DNA from: Acidobacteriota bacterium
Lineage (GTDB): Bacteria; Acidobacteriota; Blastocatellia; Pyrinomonadales; Pyrinomonadaceae
DNA: 64,000 nucleotides
Assembly (NCBI GenBank): GCA_025463135.1
Contig: JAOAPY010000001.1
Coordinates: 46,704-110,703 of the forward strand
Direction of reading: 5' to 3'
Below, in pieces: positions 9,658-18,797 of this stretch; positions within the stretch are counted from its first letter, which is position 1, and every line of letters starts with the position of its first letter. The notes beneath the pieces are model-generated. The model worked only from the letters and a program-made list of their open reading frames with translations, was not told where the DNA came from and did no database searches. The translations under genes and the position numbers were made by a program.

Positions 9658-10671
9658 TTACGAGGGTCTTTGCTCCTTCTGATCGCGGCCGTTGCCCTTT
9701 CCAAAGTGGTTGATGCGGGCCATGAGCAATTCAATTTCGCGGCCAATTCTTTCCGCCCCGGCATTTCGAACTTCTTCGTTCACAGTCTCGCGGCTTAAAT
9801 AAAACAATGCGTCTTTGTAACGCTCGATGGCGCGACGGTAATGGCCTTTGAAAGCCGACCGCTCGGCAAGCTCGACCCAGTGCGCCACTTTTACGGAAGC
9901 GATGAACTCGCGAATTGCCAGTTTGGACGCTTCCAACTCGGGTTCGTCCGCATACACCTTCAACGCCGTGTCCAGGCAATCAAGCGCCCGGTTCGCCGTT
10001 TCTATTTTGTCCGACATGCGGCCGCGCTGCTGCGCTTCGTGCGTCAAAGCGAGTGACGCGTCCCTGGACCATGTCAACAAGTGATGCTTTTTCAGGGACC
10101 GTACTTTTTCCTGGCCCGCGCGAATGGCCATGCGGCTTTCGGCCGAAAGGCTGTTGGAACGCAATGCTTCATCGGTATTGCCAAGGTAATCCTGACAGGC
10201 ATGAAATATCTCAAGGTGTATTTCGGCCGGGGCGTTTGCGGAATCCGCTTCGACTGATTGTTTTTGAATAGTCCTCAGAGCGGCCGAATGGAGCGCAGCC
10301 GAATGCATTTTCTTGGCTGAGGAGCTTTTATGCGAGGCTTCGCGGCTGGGGTGCTCATGCTGGTCCTGCTCCAACAAATAGCGAGTCCAGGCGCGTCGCA
10401 TGATAACTTCTCTGGCCGAAAACGCGATAAGCAGAACCACGCTCGCCGCTAACCCCGCCGGTACCCAGGGAGCTTCATCACCGCCGCTCACCAGAACCCA
10501 CCACAAGGCAAAAAACAAAACGATGGCGATAGTCACCGCGACGATCAGGTAGCCGGCGCTCGATGGCATCCTCGCGCGTTGGGCCTTACGGCGAGCGGAT
10601 TCACCCGATGCGCTGCGCACTTGCGAGCGTGCGGACCTGGGGAAACCCTGGCCGGCCGTATTGTTAGCCAA
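9658..10671 (-). CDS. Membrane protein with helical (TPR-like) cytoplasmic region
   Basis: 337 aa if read from TTG at 10671 (GGAAAAAAC upstream); an ATG at 10569 would give 303 aa and keeps all recognisable parts. Two transmembrane helices (about 40-62 and 70-88) are followed by a polar, Ser/His-rich linker and a helical region (about 150-320) with DKIETANRALDCLDTALKVY and YRRAIERYKDALFYLS, which look like TPR repeats. Not a family that I can name. It stands alone between repeats and the divergent SDR gene. The start is uncertain. Confidence 0.72.
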   Translation of the reverse strand: MANNTAGQGFPRSARSQVRSASGESARRKAQRARMPSSAGYLIVAVTIAIVLFFALWWVLVSGGDEAPWVPAGLAASVVLLIAFSAREVIMRRAWTRYLLEQDQHEHPSREASHKSSSAKKMHSAALHSAALRTIQKQSVEADSANAPAEIHLEIFHACQDYLGNTDEALRSNSLSAESRMAIRAGQEKVRSLKKHHLLTWSRDASLALTHEAQQRGRMSDKIETANRALDCLDTALKVYADEPELEASKLAIREFIASVKVAHWVELAERSAFKGHYRRAIERYKDALFYLSRETVNEEVRNAGAERIGREIELLMARINHFGKGNGRDQKEQRPS

Positions 10672-10921
10672 TAGTTTTTTCCTTTGCGCCTGTCGCTGGT
10701 CCAGACTCGGTGCCGCGACACCGACAATCTGTGTGCTTCGCCGTCAGCAAAATTGTGCGAAAACTTTTCGCGCTGCCCATGGCGAAGCGAATTGTGCATA
10801 ATAGTCGACTTTTTGGACTTCTTCTGTCAATAACCGTTTGCTTAGGCCGTTGAGAGAGTTGGGCGCCGGAGATGGCTCCTGAGGAAGGAAGTTCCAAACC
10901 ACTCTAGCGAGGACAACGAAC

Positions 10922-11695
10922 ATGGATAATGAGTTCTCAGGGAAAGTAGTCATAGTTACCGGCGCGACCTCGGGCATCGGGCGAGCCACCGCCCTGCGCT
11001 TTGCTGAAGCTGGCGCTGCCGTGACGGCTGTTGGCCGAAAGGAGGACGCGCTCGCCGAAGTCTCAGCAACCATCCAACAACTCGGCAGTCAGTGTCTTAC
11101 TATCCAGCAAGACCTGAATGCTGAGGCGGCGCCTGCTGCTGTAATTTCAAAGACCGTCGAGCACTTTGGCGGCATCGACGTGCTTGTTAACGCTGCCGGC
11201 CATATTTCTTCCGGCACGGTTGAAACCACATCCCTTGAGGCCTGGGACAAGATGCTCGATATCAACCTGCGATCGGTCTTTCGACTTATGCAAGCTGCGA
11301 TTCCTGCACTGCTCGAACGCCGCGGCAGCATCGTCAACGTTTCCAGTGTGACCGGGCTGCGCTCATTTCCCGGTGTGCTTGCTTACTGCGTGTCGAAAGC
11401 CGGCCTGGACCAATTGACGCGTTGCGCCGCTCTTGAGCTGGCCGCCAAAGGTGTCCGGGTGAATGCGGTGAATCCTGGAGTGGTCGTAACCGAAATCCAT
11501 AAACGGGGCGGGATGAACGAGGAACAATACGCGGCGTTTCTCGATCACTCCAGAGAAACGCATCCGCTCGGACGCGTCGGCGAGCCAGGCGAAATCGCCG
11601 ACCTGATATTTTTCCTCGCCTCGAATCGGGCAGCGTGGATTACGGGAGCGACCTATTCTATCGATGGGGGCCGCGCTTTGACTTGTGCTCGCTAG
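10922..11695 (+). CDS. SDR-family NAD(P)-dependent oxidoreductase
   Basis: 257-aa classical short-chain dehydrogenase. TGATSGIG (13-20) binds the cofactor, NAAG follows at about 91, the catalytic Ser is in NVSSVTG and the Tyr/Lys pair in AYCVSKAG. The C-terminal ITGATYSIDGG is standard. It is FabG-like in length, but without fatty-acid genes nearby the substrate cannot be named. ATG at 10922 preceded by AGCGAGGACAA. Cytoplasmic. Confidence 0.93.
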   Translation: MDNEFSGKVVIVTGATSGIGRATALRFAEAGAAVTAVGRKEDALAEVSATIQQLGSQCLTIQQDLNAEAAPAAVISKTVEHFGGIDVLVNAAGHISSGTVETTSLEAWDKMLDINLRSVFRLMQAAIPALLERRGSIVNVSSVTGLRSFPGVLAYCVSKAGLDQLTRCAALELAAKGVRVNAVNPGVVVTEIHKRGGMNEEQYAAFLDHSRETHPLGRVGEPGEIADLIFFLASNRAAWITGATYSIDGGRALTCAR

Positions 11696-11987
11696 GGGCA
11701 TGCTGGTCCATCGTGCTCGAGCCGTGGAGAAAGCGGCGTGGCCCAACCCACCTGCAGCGTTTCGATAGGGGTTTCCTTTCCAAATGGGTTTCCTTTCCAC
11801 TCGCCGTTGAGAACGCGGTGTTGCTTTCTCACGCACTGTTTAGACAGCGCACTTGTCCGCACCGTCCGCCGGGCCCAAGTACGCTATCTAAACGGTATGC
11901 GGCGTAAGGAACCAGGCCCCTTCATCTTTAGTAGTTATTGCTATCCAAATCCGGTATATACTGGCCGCCGCCTTTTCACGAAAAGCC

Positions 11988-13157
11988 ATGATGAACAATC
12001 CACAATATCCCGAGATGCCCGTCCCGGCGATTGTGGCCCCGGCCTCGGGCCACGCAAGCGCAATCAAGATAGCGCTTGGGATTGCGGCTGCCTTGATAGC
12101 TGTCCTGCTGGGTTTGATAGTTCTGCTCTTGATCGGATTTGAGACGGGACCCGTGGCGCTCCTGATCGGGATGGTGTTTGCGACGATTCCGGTGCCGATT
12201 TACGTGACCCTGGTTCTCTGGATCGATCGCTATGAATCAGAGCCGCTCTGGCTTTTGGCGACGGCCTTTTGTTGGGGAGCACTCGTCGCCGTGTTCATCG
12301 CCTTCATATTTAATACTGCCGGCTTTGTCGCGGTCGCAGTCATGACTAACAGTCAGAGTGCGGGCCAAACCGCCAGTGCGGTCATCTTTGCTCCCATCGT
12401 CGAAGAGAGCGCCAAGGCTTCGATTCTCTTCGTCCTGTTCTTTTGGAAAAGCGATGAGTTTGACGGCGTGATTGATGGCATCGTCTATGCCGCATTGGTG
12501 GCCCTGGGCTTTGCCATGACTGAGAATATTCAGTACTACGGCAAGGCTGCATTACACGGGGGCGGCGTTGGCCTGACTTTGACCTTCATCGTCCGCGGAG
12601 CTCTGGCGCCTTTTTCTCATCCGCTCTTTACCAGCATGACTGGAATTGGTTTGGGATTGTCCCGCCAGTCCACCAATCAGGCGATAAAGTTCATCACGCC
12701 CGTGTTGGGACTGATGATGGCCATGGCCATGCACAGTATCTGGAATGGTTCGGCAGTGATGGGTGGAGGATTGGGGTTCTTACTCACCTATCTCATCATC
12801 ATGGTTCCGGCGTTTCTTATCCTGTTGGTCATCATAATCTTTTCCCTGCGTCGGGAAGGACGCATCGTGCGTGAGTTTCTCTACCCTGACTTTCAGGGCG
12901 GCCTCTTGAATCAACAGGAGTACGAACAACTTTGCAGCGTGACCAAACGAACCGGGGCTTCGTTTAGCGCCCTATCGCAGGGCGGCATGGCACGCTGGCG
13001 CGCCTGCAAACAATTCAACCAGATGGGTAGCGAGCTGGCCTTTCATCGCAGCCGTGTTGCCCGCGGCATATACAAAAGTGAACAGGAAGCGCGTGGCCGC
13101 GAAGCCGCATACCAACAGCGGCTACAGGAGATTCTCAACCGCCTGCGCGGGGGGTAG
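11988..13157 (+). CDS. PrsW-family intramembrane protease-like protein
   Basis: 389 aa. About eight hydrophobic segments span residues 25-290. The family motifs are visible: FAPIVEESAK (EExxK, about residue 137), FAMTENIQYY (about 175) and the late MAMHSIWN with a conserved His. PrsW proteins are membrane-embedded metalloproteases; the best-known one cleaves an anti-sigma factor in Bacillus. The polar tail (about 295-389) rich in Arg/Gln is an extension not found in the short family members. No anti-sigma gene is adjacent, so its target is unknown. Confidence 0.88.
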   Translation: MMNNPQYPEMPVPAIVAPASGHASAIKIALGIAAALIAVLLGLIVLLLIGFETGPVALLIGMVFATIPVPIYVTLVLWIDRYESEPLWLLATAFCWGALVAVFIAFIFNTAGFVAVAVMTNSQSAGQTASAVIFAPIVEESAKASILFVLFFWKSDEFDGVIDGIVYAALVALGFAMTENIQYYGKAALHGGGVGLTLTFIVRGALAPFSHPLFTSMTGIGLGLSRQSTNQAIKFITPVLGLMMAMAMHSIWNGSAVMGGGLGFLLTYLIIMVPAFLILLVIIIFSLRREGRIVREFLYPDFQGGLLNQQEYEQLCSVTKRTGASFSALSQGGMARWRACKQFNQMGSELAFHRSRVARGIYKSEQEARGREAAYQQRLQEILNRLRGG

Positions 13158-13234
13158 GAGCATCACTTTATACACCGCCCTTTGGAGTTTCATGCGGCTT
13201 ATCATATGTTGGGCCGCGCCCCGGATAACTTCTA

Positions 13235-14011
13235 GTGAACATTCAACTATTACCCAGCAGCTTTGATGGTCAGGGCCAGGCAACTGGCGACCAGCGCCTC
13301 ACGTGCTACCTGCTTGACGATTGCGTCGCCGTGGATGCGGGGAGCGTCGCCATTGCCTTGAGCGACGACCAGCGACAGCGGGTCCGCGATATTATCGTCA
13401 CGCATCCGCACATGGACCATATCGCGAGTCTCCCGATTTTCATTGACGATCTCTTTGCCAGCCTGAAAGAGCCGGTTCGTATCCATGCCACGCAGGTCGT
13501 GATTGATTCCCTCGAGCGTGACGTCTTTAACTGGAATGTCTATCCACGGTTTTCCGAACTAACGAACGAGCATGGACCGGTGATGAAATACGTGCCGATT
13601 ATGATCGGCAAGGAATTCCAGGTGGCCCACCTCCGAGTTACCGCCATTGCCGTCAATCACATTGTGCCGACGGTGGGCTTGCTAATTTCAGACGACCGTA
13701 CGACGGTGGCCTTTAGCTCGGACACGGCTGAAACACAGGAGTTCTGGGATCTTTTGAATCGCACTCCGCATATTGATGCGCTACTGATTGAAGCTTCGTT
13801 CCCGAACGCGATGTCGGAGCTCGCGGAAGTTACACGTCATTTCACACCGGCTTCCCTGCAGGAGGAACTAAAGAAGCTGAATCACAACGGGCTCGACATT
13901 CTCACCGTCCATTTGAAACCTACTTACCGTGAAAAGCTGATTGAGGAATTAAAAGCGCTGGGGATTCCGAAGTTAGAAGTGATGGAGCCCGGTCGCACGT
14001 ATAGCTGGTGA
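13235..14011 (+). CDS. MBL-fold cyclic-nucleotide phosphodiesterase-like protein
   Basis: 258 aa starting with GTG at 13235. The metal site THPHMDHI (H57, H59, D61, H62) and a long segment with two later histidines (VNHIVPTVGLLI, LTVHLKP) fit the class II 3',5'-cyclic-AMP phosphodiesterase branch of the metallo-beta-lactamase superfamily; SSDTAETQEFWDLL supplies the bridging Asp. It likely hydrolyses a cyclic nucleotide in the cytoplasm. It follows the PrsW gene by 77 bases in the same direction. Confidence 0.87.
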   Translation: MNIQLLPSSFDGQGQATGDQRLTCYLLDDCVAVDAGSVAIALSDDQRQRVRDIIVTHPHMDHIASLPIFIDDLFASLKEPVRIHATQVVIDSLERDVFNWNVYPRFSELTNEHGPVMKYVPIMIGKEFQVAHLRVTAIAVNHIVPTVGLLISDDRTTVAFSSDTAETQEFWDLLNRTPHIDALLIEASFPNAMSELAEVTRHFTPASLQEELKKLNHNGLDILTVHLKPTYREKLIEELKALGIPKLEVMEPGRTYSW

Positions 14012-14016
14012 GTCAA

Positions 14017-14041
14017 CTGTCCGACAAACTTCAGTTTGTCG
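14017..14041. repeat. Single-copy arm of GTCCGACAAACT element
   Basis: TGTCCGACAAACTTCAGTTTGTCG lies just after the stop of the phosphodiesterase gene and forms a hairpin (ACAAACT TC AGTTTGT); it could double as a terminator between the two convergent genes. Confidence 0.6.
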
Positions 14042-14054
14042 CTCGGTGGTAGGG

Positions 14055-14357
14055 TCAGCGGATCTGTTCGAACTCTTTTTCTGCATGCTCGCCGCCCGTC
14101 CCATCCAACAGCACGCGACCGCTGGGCAATAACTCTTTGACGCGAAATGAGCGCTCCAGGCGATCGCGCCCGGGCATCAGCTCGGCGCGAAAGGTCACTG
14201 CCATACCGGGTCGCGCCCAGACATCCGGAACAGTATCCCTTTCAGCTTTGCGCTGACGCCGATCGGTATTCTTCTTAACCAGCAGGGCACCCAGGGCTCC
14301 CACCGATCCCGCTGCAATTACCAGCCCGCCGACCACCTGTTTTGTCCTTCTGTTCAT
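14055..14357 (-). CDS. Small membrane-anchored protein
   Basis: A 100-aa protein with one N-terminal hydrophobic helix (VVGGLVIAAGSVGALGALLV, residues 8-27) and a charged cytoplasmic or periplasmic tail that ends in a beta-rich segment (FRVKELLPSGRVLLDGTGGEH), reminiscent of a small regulatory barrel. Not recognised. It lies 48 bases downstream of the ferredoxin gene in the same direction. Confidence 0.6.
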   Translation of the reverse strand: MNRRTKQVVGGLVIAAGSVGALGALLVKKNTDRRQRKAERDTVPDVWARPGMAVTFRAELMPGRDRLERSFRVKELLPSGRVLLDGTGGEHAEKEFEQIR

Positions 14358-14405
14358 CGGTTCCCTGGGACCGCCGCATCCTGCATGCTTTAGCCGCGGC
14401 GGCTT

Positions 14406-14684
14406 TTATCCGCACAATGGATCGAGCCGAGAGGTAATCGTAGGCAGGCCGCTTAATGATCGCTCCGCATTCAGCGTCGTGTAACTGGCCCACTCCGCCG
14501 GCACCTTATCTTCGGCAAATACCGCCTCGACGGGACATTCCGGCACACAGGCGTCACAGTCAATACAAGTCTCCGGATTAATAATCAGCATGTCGTCATC
14601 AAGATGAAAGGCTTCGACCGGACAAGGTATTGCGCAATCCGTATAGCGGCAGCCAACGCAAGGTTCCACAACAACGTATGTCAT
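14406..14684 (-). CDS. fdxA: 7Fe ferredoxin (FdxA type)
   Basis: 92 aa with the FdxA start MTYVVVEPCVGC. Cysteines 9, 17 and 50 would bind the [3Fe-4S] cluster and 21, 40, 43 and 46 the [4Fe-4S] cluster (CIDCDACVPEC). Soluble electron carrier. The ATG at 14684 has a perfect AAGGAGG site upstream. Its redox partner is not visible in this neighbourhood. Confidence 0.93.
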   Translation of the reverse strand: MTYVVVEPCVGCRYTDCAIPCPVEAFHLDDDMLIINPETCIDCDACVPECPVEAVFAEDKVPAEWASYTTLNAERSLSGLPTITSRLDPLCG

Positions 14685-14873
14685 TCAGTTCCCTCCTTCG
14701 GAAAACAGCGAAATGAGTCTGTGGCTGAGCTTCAAGCGCGTTCCAACCATTCACACAAAAATCCCACTGCTATATTAAGCATGAACGCGTCGGATTTTAA
14801 AGATGAAAAAGACGCGGGACTTCCAATTCCGACCAGAGCACCCACTGAGCTGGGTTTCCCAGCCTCAGGTCCG

Positions 14874-15434
14874 TCACTCGGGTTCATTCCAGGTGTACGC
14901 AGGACTGCCGGTAGAGAAATCGTAGAAACCCAGATCCTTATTGGCGAGCAATTTGGTGAGTAGAATTATCTGTCCGGTGTGCATCGAAAAATGTTCGACG
15001 ACGTGATAGATGGCTGCCAACGCCGTGACATCACATTCCTGAATGCGATAGTGATCAAGCAGTCTGCTGGAATTGAACTCAGCCAGTACTGCGTCAACCT
15101 CATGCAGTGTTTCGCGCAATCTCGATAACAAATCCTCGCGGCTGACAGGCGCTCGCTGATCGAATTCCGTTTGCCGCTCGCGCCGGTCGATTGATCCTCC
15201 GAGGCCGGAGACGATCCACTGTCTGGCGTTGCCGGAGAGATGCAATAACAGGTTGCCGATGCTGTTTGATTCCTCGTTAGGCCGCCACCAGAGGTCGCGG
15301 TCACTCAGACTCTCCAGACATTTTTGGATTTTCGGCAGATACTCTTGTGCAAGGAACTCGCGCGACTGGGCCAGGAATGCGGCACCGAGTTCCAGATCAG
15401 CGGAATTGTCTTTGACATCGTTCATGGTAGCCAT
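14874..15434 (-). CDS. DinB-like / DUF1572 metal-binding protein
   Basis: About 186 aa from the ATG at 15434 (a TTG lies one codon earlier). The four-helix DinB fold is indicated by the three metal-ligand histidines in LLLHLSGN (about 66), YHVVEHFSMHTGQ (about 142 and 146) and by the conserved RxW segment RQWIVSGLGG. Family members include bacillithiol transferases and thiol-dependent detoxifying enzymes; a YtxJ-like bacillithiol protein is encoded at 18100, which fits. The specific substrate is unknown. Confidence 0.82.
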   Translation of the reverse strand: MATMNDVKDNSADLELGAAFLAQSREFLAQEYLPKIQKCLESLSDRDLWWRPNEESNSIGNLLLHLSGNARQWIVSGLGGSIDRRERQTEFDQRAPVSREDLLSRLRETLHEVDAVLAEFNSSRLLDHYRIQECDVTALAAIYHVVEHFSMHTGQIILLTKLLANKDLGFYDFSTGSPAYTWNEPE

Positions 15435-15452
15435 CAAGTGATGTGTTGAGCT

Positions 15453-15638
15453 TCAATCTTCAGGTTCGGAGCTGACAAGGTTCGTGGCGGGTGGCTTGTG
15501 CTTGGCCTTGCGCCCGGCGGGCCTGGCCTTTTCCTCCGGCCTGGCCTGAGTCAAAGGGTGTCCGGGCGGCGCAATTGGCTTTCGGATACTGGTGAAGATG
15601 TTCTTCAGTCTCTTCTTGCCTTTTTTTCGTGTACTCAT
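15453..15638 (-). CDS. Small basic protein
   Basis: About 61 aa from the ATG at 15638, very rich in Lys/Arg/Pro (STRKKGKKRLKN at the start, PAGRKAKHKPPA near the end). No domain recognised. It may be nucleic-acid binding or simply an acidobacterial orphan; the support is reading frame and composition only. Confidence 0.4.
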   Translation of the reverse strand: MSTRKKGKKRLKNIFTSIRKPIAPPGHPLTQARPEEKARPAGRKAKHKPPATNLVSSEPED

Positions 15639-15908
15639 CATGTGGCCGTCGCGTCTAGGGAGGCATTTTGCCACAGCGCCGGCGGACAAGTCCGCTCTCT
15701 CTAAACGGGAGGTGGAAGTTAAGACGGTAGCGCTGGATGCTATCTCCGGAGACTGGACGTGTCAACGAATCTTTATCTGCCGTAGTACCCTACCTTTTCT
15801 GCGGCCCCGCACATCACGATCCTTTGAAACTGTCCAGAGCTTAGCTTGGGTCGAGGTAGATTAACCCGAGGTGGGGCCATTCAAGCAAAGGGTGTGGGGT
15901 GTTGGATC

Positions 15909-16124
15909 CTAAGCCTCGCTGGGCCGACGTGTCTCAGTTAGGAGCATTTTCAAGGCTTCGGAAGTTTCCTGCCGCTTGGTCTGTTGCAGCTCGTTAACCC
16001 AATTCGTTACGGTTTGGACCATTTCGCGTGCCGCTTCGCGCGCGCCTGCTGGCTTGGGAACGCTGGATTCCTTCCGATTGCGCTCGTCTTTCTTGATGAT
16101 CTTTATTGGCTTCTTGCCGGACAT
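15909..16124 (-). CDS. Small basic helical protein
   Basis: 71 aa, starting MSGKKPIKIIKKDERNRK and continuing in a long amphipathic helix (REAAREMVQTVTNWVNELQ). Unknown function. The gene is isolated between two short gene-free stretches; its frame has no competitor. Confidence 0.5.
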   Translation of the reverse strand: MSGKKPIKIIKKDERNRKESSVPKPAGAREAAREMVQTVTNWVNELQQTKRQETSEALKMLLTETRRPSEA

Positions 16125-16364
16125 GATGACTAATTCCTTGTATTTTCTAATGTATGCTTGTTTGTATTTAACGATTTTCCGACTAAAGAGTTCCCGCTTT
16201 ATCCATCTTTAAGAACGAGAGTCGCGGAACTCACTTGCAAGTGCGAGACCAAAGTTTTTTTTTACTATCGCTGGTCAGTGGCTCCTGCAGCATTTACGAA
16301 TATCCCCGGCTCTTTGGATGCACGAAACGGCGGATTTGTTCCGTTCGAACCACGGAAATCTAAT

Positions 16365-17153
16365 TTAGCGCGAACCCAATTCGTACAAAGTTCTCGCGGT
16401 CTGTACGGTAATGTTGCCGGCAGGTTCTCGCGGTTTATGCTGGATCTCCACCAAGTCGCCGGCATTCTCTTTGCGCTCCATATCAAGGCGCCGAATTTTT
16501 TTCTGAGTCTGATAGACAAGAACAAGGAGCCCGACCAGAGCCCCGACATTTACAAATTTCAGTCCGCTTATCATGTGGCGAGTTCCGAACTGGACCAGCA
16601 GACCGTTAATCACAACCAGCGCCAGGCGAAATTCCGTGGGACCGAACTTGAGATAACTGATCTGAAGTTTTTCCATCGCCGCAAATGCCAGGAAGGTGCT
16701 CATGTCGTAGGCCCCGAACAGCACCAGCATTAACAACAATTGAAACCGGGACTGCTCAGGCAGAATGAAGGCGTAACCCACAATCAGCGAAGCCAGGAAA
16801 AAATAGTCCAGCAAGTGGTCCATGTAATAGCCCCAGCGCTCCAAACCTGTGCCGCGATACTTTCCCAGTTTGCCATCGAAATAATCCGTTAGGTACTGGC
16901 ACACGATCATCACAGAGACAGCCCACAACCAGCGGATGTCGCTCGACGCCAGGTAGCTAAACCCGAGAATGCCCAGGCACCAAACAACGGTAAGCAAAGT
17001 AAGGTGCTGCGTCTCGACCCAGCCGGGTATCCGGGGTAGGACAATCGGATCCAGGCGCCGTTCCAGCGGTTTGAGAAATGACGTATTTATCTTGCTCGCT
17101 CCCGCAAATTCTTTGTTCTTCATGTTCGTTGTAAGTTGGAATATTTTCTGCAC
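16365..17153 (-). CDS. CDP-alcohol phosphatidyltransferase family protein
   Basis: 262 aa (GTG at 17153; an ATG at 17123 is also possible). Five or six hydrophobic helices surround the active-site segment YFDGKLGKYRGTGLERWGYY followed by MDHLLD. The four Asp of the family motif DxxDG...Gx3Dx3D are all present, but the usual AR after DGxx is GK and there is one extra residue before the Gly. It should transfer a phosphatidyl group to an alcohol in the membrane; the acceptor is unknown. The C-terminal tail is polar. Confidence 0.82.
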   Translation of the reverse strand: MQKIFQLTTNMKNKEFAGASKINTSFLKPLERRLDPIVLPRIPGWVETQHLTLLTVVWCLGILGFSYLASSDIRWLWAVSVMIVCQYLTDYFDGKLGKYRGTGLERWGYYMDHLLDYFFLASLIVGYAFILPEQSRFQLLLMLVLFGAYDMSTFLAFAAMEKLQISYLKFGPTEFRLALVVINGLLVQFGTRHMISGLKFVNVGALVGLLVLVYQTQKKIRRLDMERKENAGDLVEIQHKPREPAGNITVQTARTLYELGSR

Positions 17154-17288
17154 CTCAAGGAGGGCAAACGCTACGCCAGAGCGCCGAACGCGAATTTGCC
17201 CATGAATTCGCCAGTGGCGAGCGCCCTGGGTGAAGGTCAGGCTTTCAGTTGCAGGATTTTTACTACCAGAGAAATAGGGCGAGAGCGG

Positions 17289-17561
17289 CTAAATGAAAAC
17301 AACCGATTGCGAACTGGGGATATCAAAGCGGCGGCGGCAACGCATGTTCTTGCACATGAGCATATCGTCAACGCGTACCATATAGTCGCGCGACTTTTGG
17401 AAACGCATTCTGTCCTGTTCGCCGGCGCCCCGCGGCAAATCGCGTTTCTTGGTGCGTTTCAACCAGCGCACTTCATAGTCGGCGCGCTCGCGGCAATGCG
17501 GGCAACTAAATGTCGCGCGCTTTGTTTCCTGAACCTCATTAAAGAAATCGCGTTCGTTCAT
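17289..17561 (-). CDS. Small zinc-ribbon protein
   Basis: 90 aa with CPHC at 20-23 and a second pair in CKNMRC near residue 70-75, giving a treble-clef or ribbon zinc site. A basic stretch (KRTKKRDLPRG) lies between. Probably RNA or DNA binding but not recognised as a named family. ATG at 17561 with AGGAAGTG upstream. Confidence 0.68.
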   Translation of the reverse strand: MNERDFFNEVQETKRATFSCPHCRERADYEVRWLKRTKKRDLPRGAGEQDRMRFQKSRDYMVRVDDMLMCKNMRCRRRFDIPSSQSVVFI

Positions 17562-17589
17562 TAGTTCACTTCCTTGTCCGACGGACTCT

Positions 17590-17645
17590 TATGTAACACA
17601 GATTTCAGTCTGTGATCGCATGCCGGAAACCACAGACCGAAGTCT
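17590..17645. repeat. CACAGACT palindrome pair
   Basis: CACAGATTTCAGTCTGTG and CACAGACCGAAGTCTGTG are each hairpins and are inverted with respect to each other, upstream of the zinc-ribbon gene. Typical of the hairpin elements scattered through the window. Confidence 0.65.
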
Positions 17646-17665
17646 GTGCTACCTCAGTGAAGGAT

Positions 17666-17989
17666 TTATTGCTGCTCGCACAATTCACGCAAATACTTGA
17701 AACTATAGATCCCTGTCTCGTGGCCGTCACTCCAGCGAAAATTCAGAGCATACCGACCCACGATACTAAGGTCGGCAATCGTCAACTCGCTGGAAATCGT
17801 CTCAGGCTTCAACGTACGTTGGCCGGACCATTCATTTACGCATTGGGCGCAGGGACAGACCCGGCGCAAGGCCGCCGCCGTATAGTTACAGACGCGCTCG
17901 TCCGCCCACGTAATGCGCAGACCGGAATCACCTTCCTGCTTGATCTCGCGGGGTTCAATTGCTGTTCCCCGCAGCTCTGTAGTTGTCAT
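17666..17989 (-). CDS. DUF971 domain protein
   Basis: 107 aa. LRITWADERVCNYTAAALRRVCPCAQCVNEW is the DUF971 (gamma-butyrobetaine hydroxylase-like N-terminal) pattern; the Cys pairs could hold zinc or iron-sulfur. The C-terminal GRYALNFRWSDGHETGIYSF is also diagnostic. Such proteins are linked to iron-sulfur cluster delivery through ApbC/Mrp in other bacteria, which is family knowledge only. Good reading frame, ATG at 17989. Confidence 0.87.
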   Translation of the reverse strand: MTTTELRGTAIEPREIKQEGDSGLRITWADERVCNYTAAALRRVCPCAQCVNEWSGQRTLKPETISSELTIADLSIVGRYALNFRWSDGHETGIYSFKYLRELCEQQ

Positions 17990-18058
17990 TTATTTATAGA
18001 CCGCTGAATACAGAACCTGCTGTTTAGGAAAAAGAGTCTTAGACATCTGAGATTACCG

Positions 18059-18093
18059 TAGGATCCGGTCGCTATCCGCTCCCGGTTCTGTAA
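18059..18093. repeat. GGATCCGGTCGCTA... arm of a palindromic repeat
   Basis: GGATCCGGTCGCTATCCGCT followed by CCCGGTTCTGTAAC. The same sequence, in both orientations, makes the large inverted repeat at 59226-59345 in the CRISPR locus. Confidence 0.7.
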
Positions 18094-18099
18094 CTAACC

Positions 18100-18432
18100 C
18101 TAGGCGTTTTCGCTCATAGCCTGCTCAACAGCCTGCGCCGTGACTTTCCAATGCGATGCATGCCAAACTGCTTTGCCATTTCTCAGGATGATCACCTGGG
18201 GCGATTCATGCGCAATACCTGTCTGCTCTCCAATTTCGATTGAAAGACTGCGCGCGCGCTGCACTTCAATCAAAGCAATCTCGCCGGGAATGTCTTCCAT
18301 CTCTCGGTAAGCGCTCGCGCTGATAGGGCAGGTTGTGCTGTGCTTAAACAGCGCCACCGGCTCTTTATTTGATCGCGCGATCAATTCGTCCAGTGCTTCT
18401 TTACTGGTAATTCTCTTGAAATGATTTTCCAT
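18100..18432 (-). CDS. ytxJ: Bacillithiol system redox protein, YtxJ-like
   Basis: 110 aa of thioredoxin-like fold. The single redox Cys35 lies in HSTTCPISASA, the YtxJ signature, and the C-terminal half (SPQVIILRNGKAVWHASH) supplies the cis-Pro and terminal strand. YtxJ is proposed to act as a monothiol bacilliredoxin; function is family inference. Its presence suggests that the host uses bacillithiol. Confidence 0.9.
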   Translation of the reverse strand: MENHFKRITSKEALDELIARSNKEPVALFKHSTTCPISASAYREMEDIPGEIALIEVQRARSLSIEIGEQTGIAHESPQVIILRNGKAVWHASHWKVTAQAVEQAMSENA

Positions 18433-18797
18433 GTACTACATTCCCGATCTCACAGCGTTCTCACAGGCAAGATGCGACCACCTCAAGCTTGATGGGCCAA
18501 TCTGATATTAGCTTACCAATGAACAGGTCACAAATGCGTGAGGGTGGCGCCGATGACCCGCTGCGAGGACTACGGACCCTGGACCATCGAACCACTTCCG
18601 CACAATTCAGTAAGGATTCTGATCGAAATTGAAACGGCGATAGCGCCGGTCTTGTCATTTGACTTGCGCATGTCCTTTTCGATTAGTGGCATGACCATTG
18701 CTAAATCTTGACGTGAAGTTTTGTGTTTAGCCGAACACGGGGAACGGACTTCTAAATCCACAAGCGCGATTTCGGCGCCCTCGACAAGGAGACAAAC
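18433..18797. other. Gene-free stretch
   Basis: No ORF with coding character. It is the shared upstream region of ytxJ and the Lys/Ala-rich gene at 18798. Confidence 0.5.
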
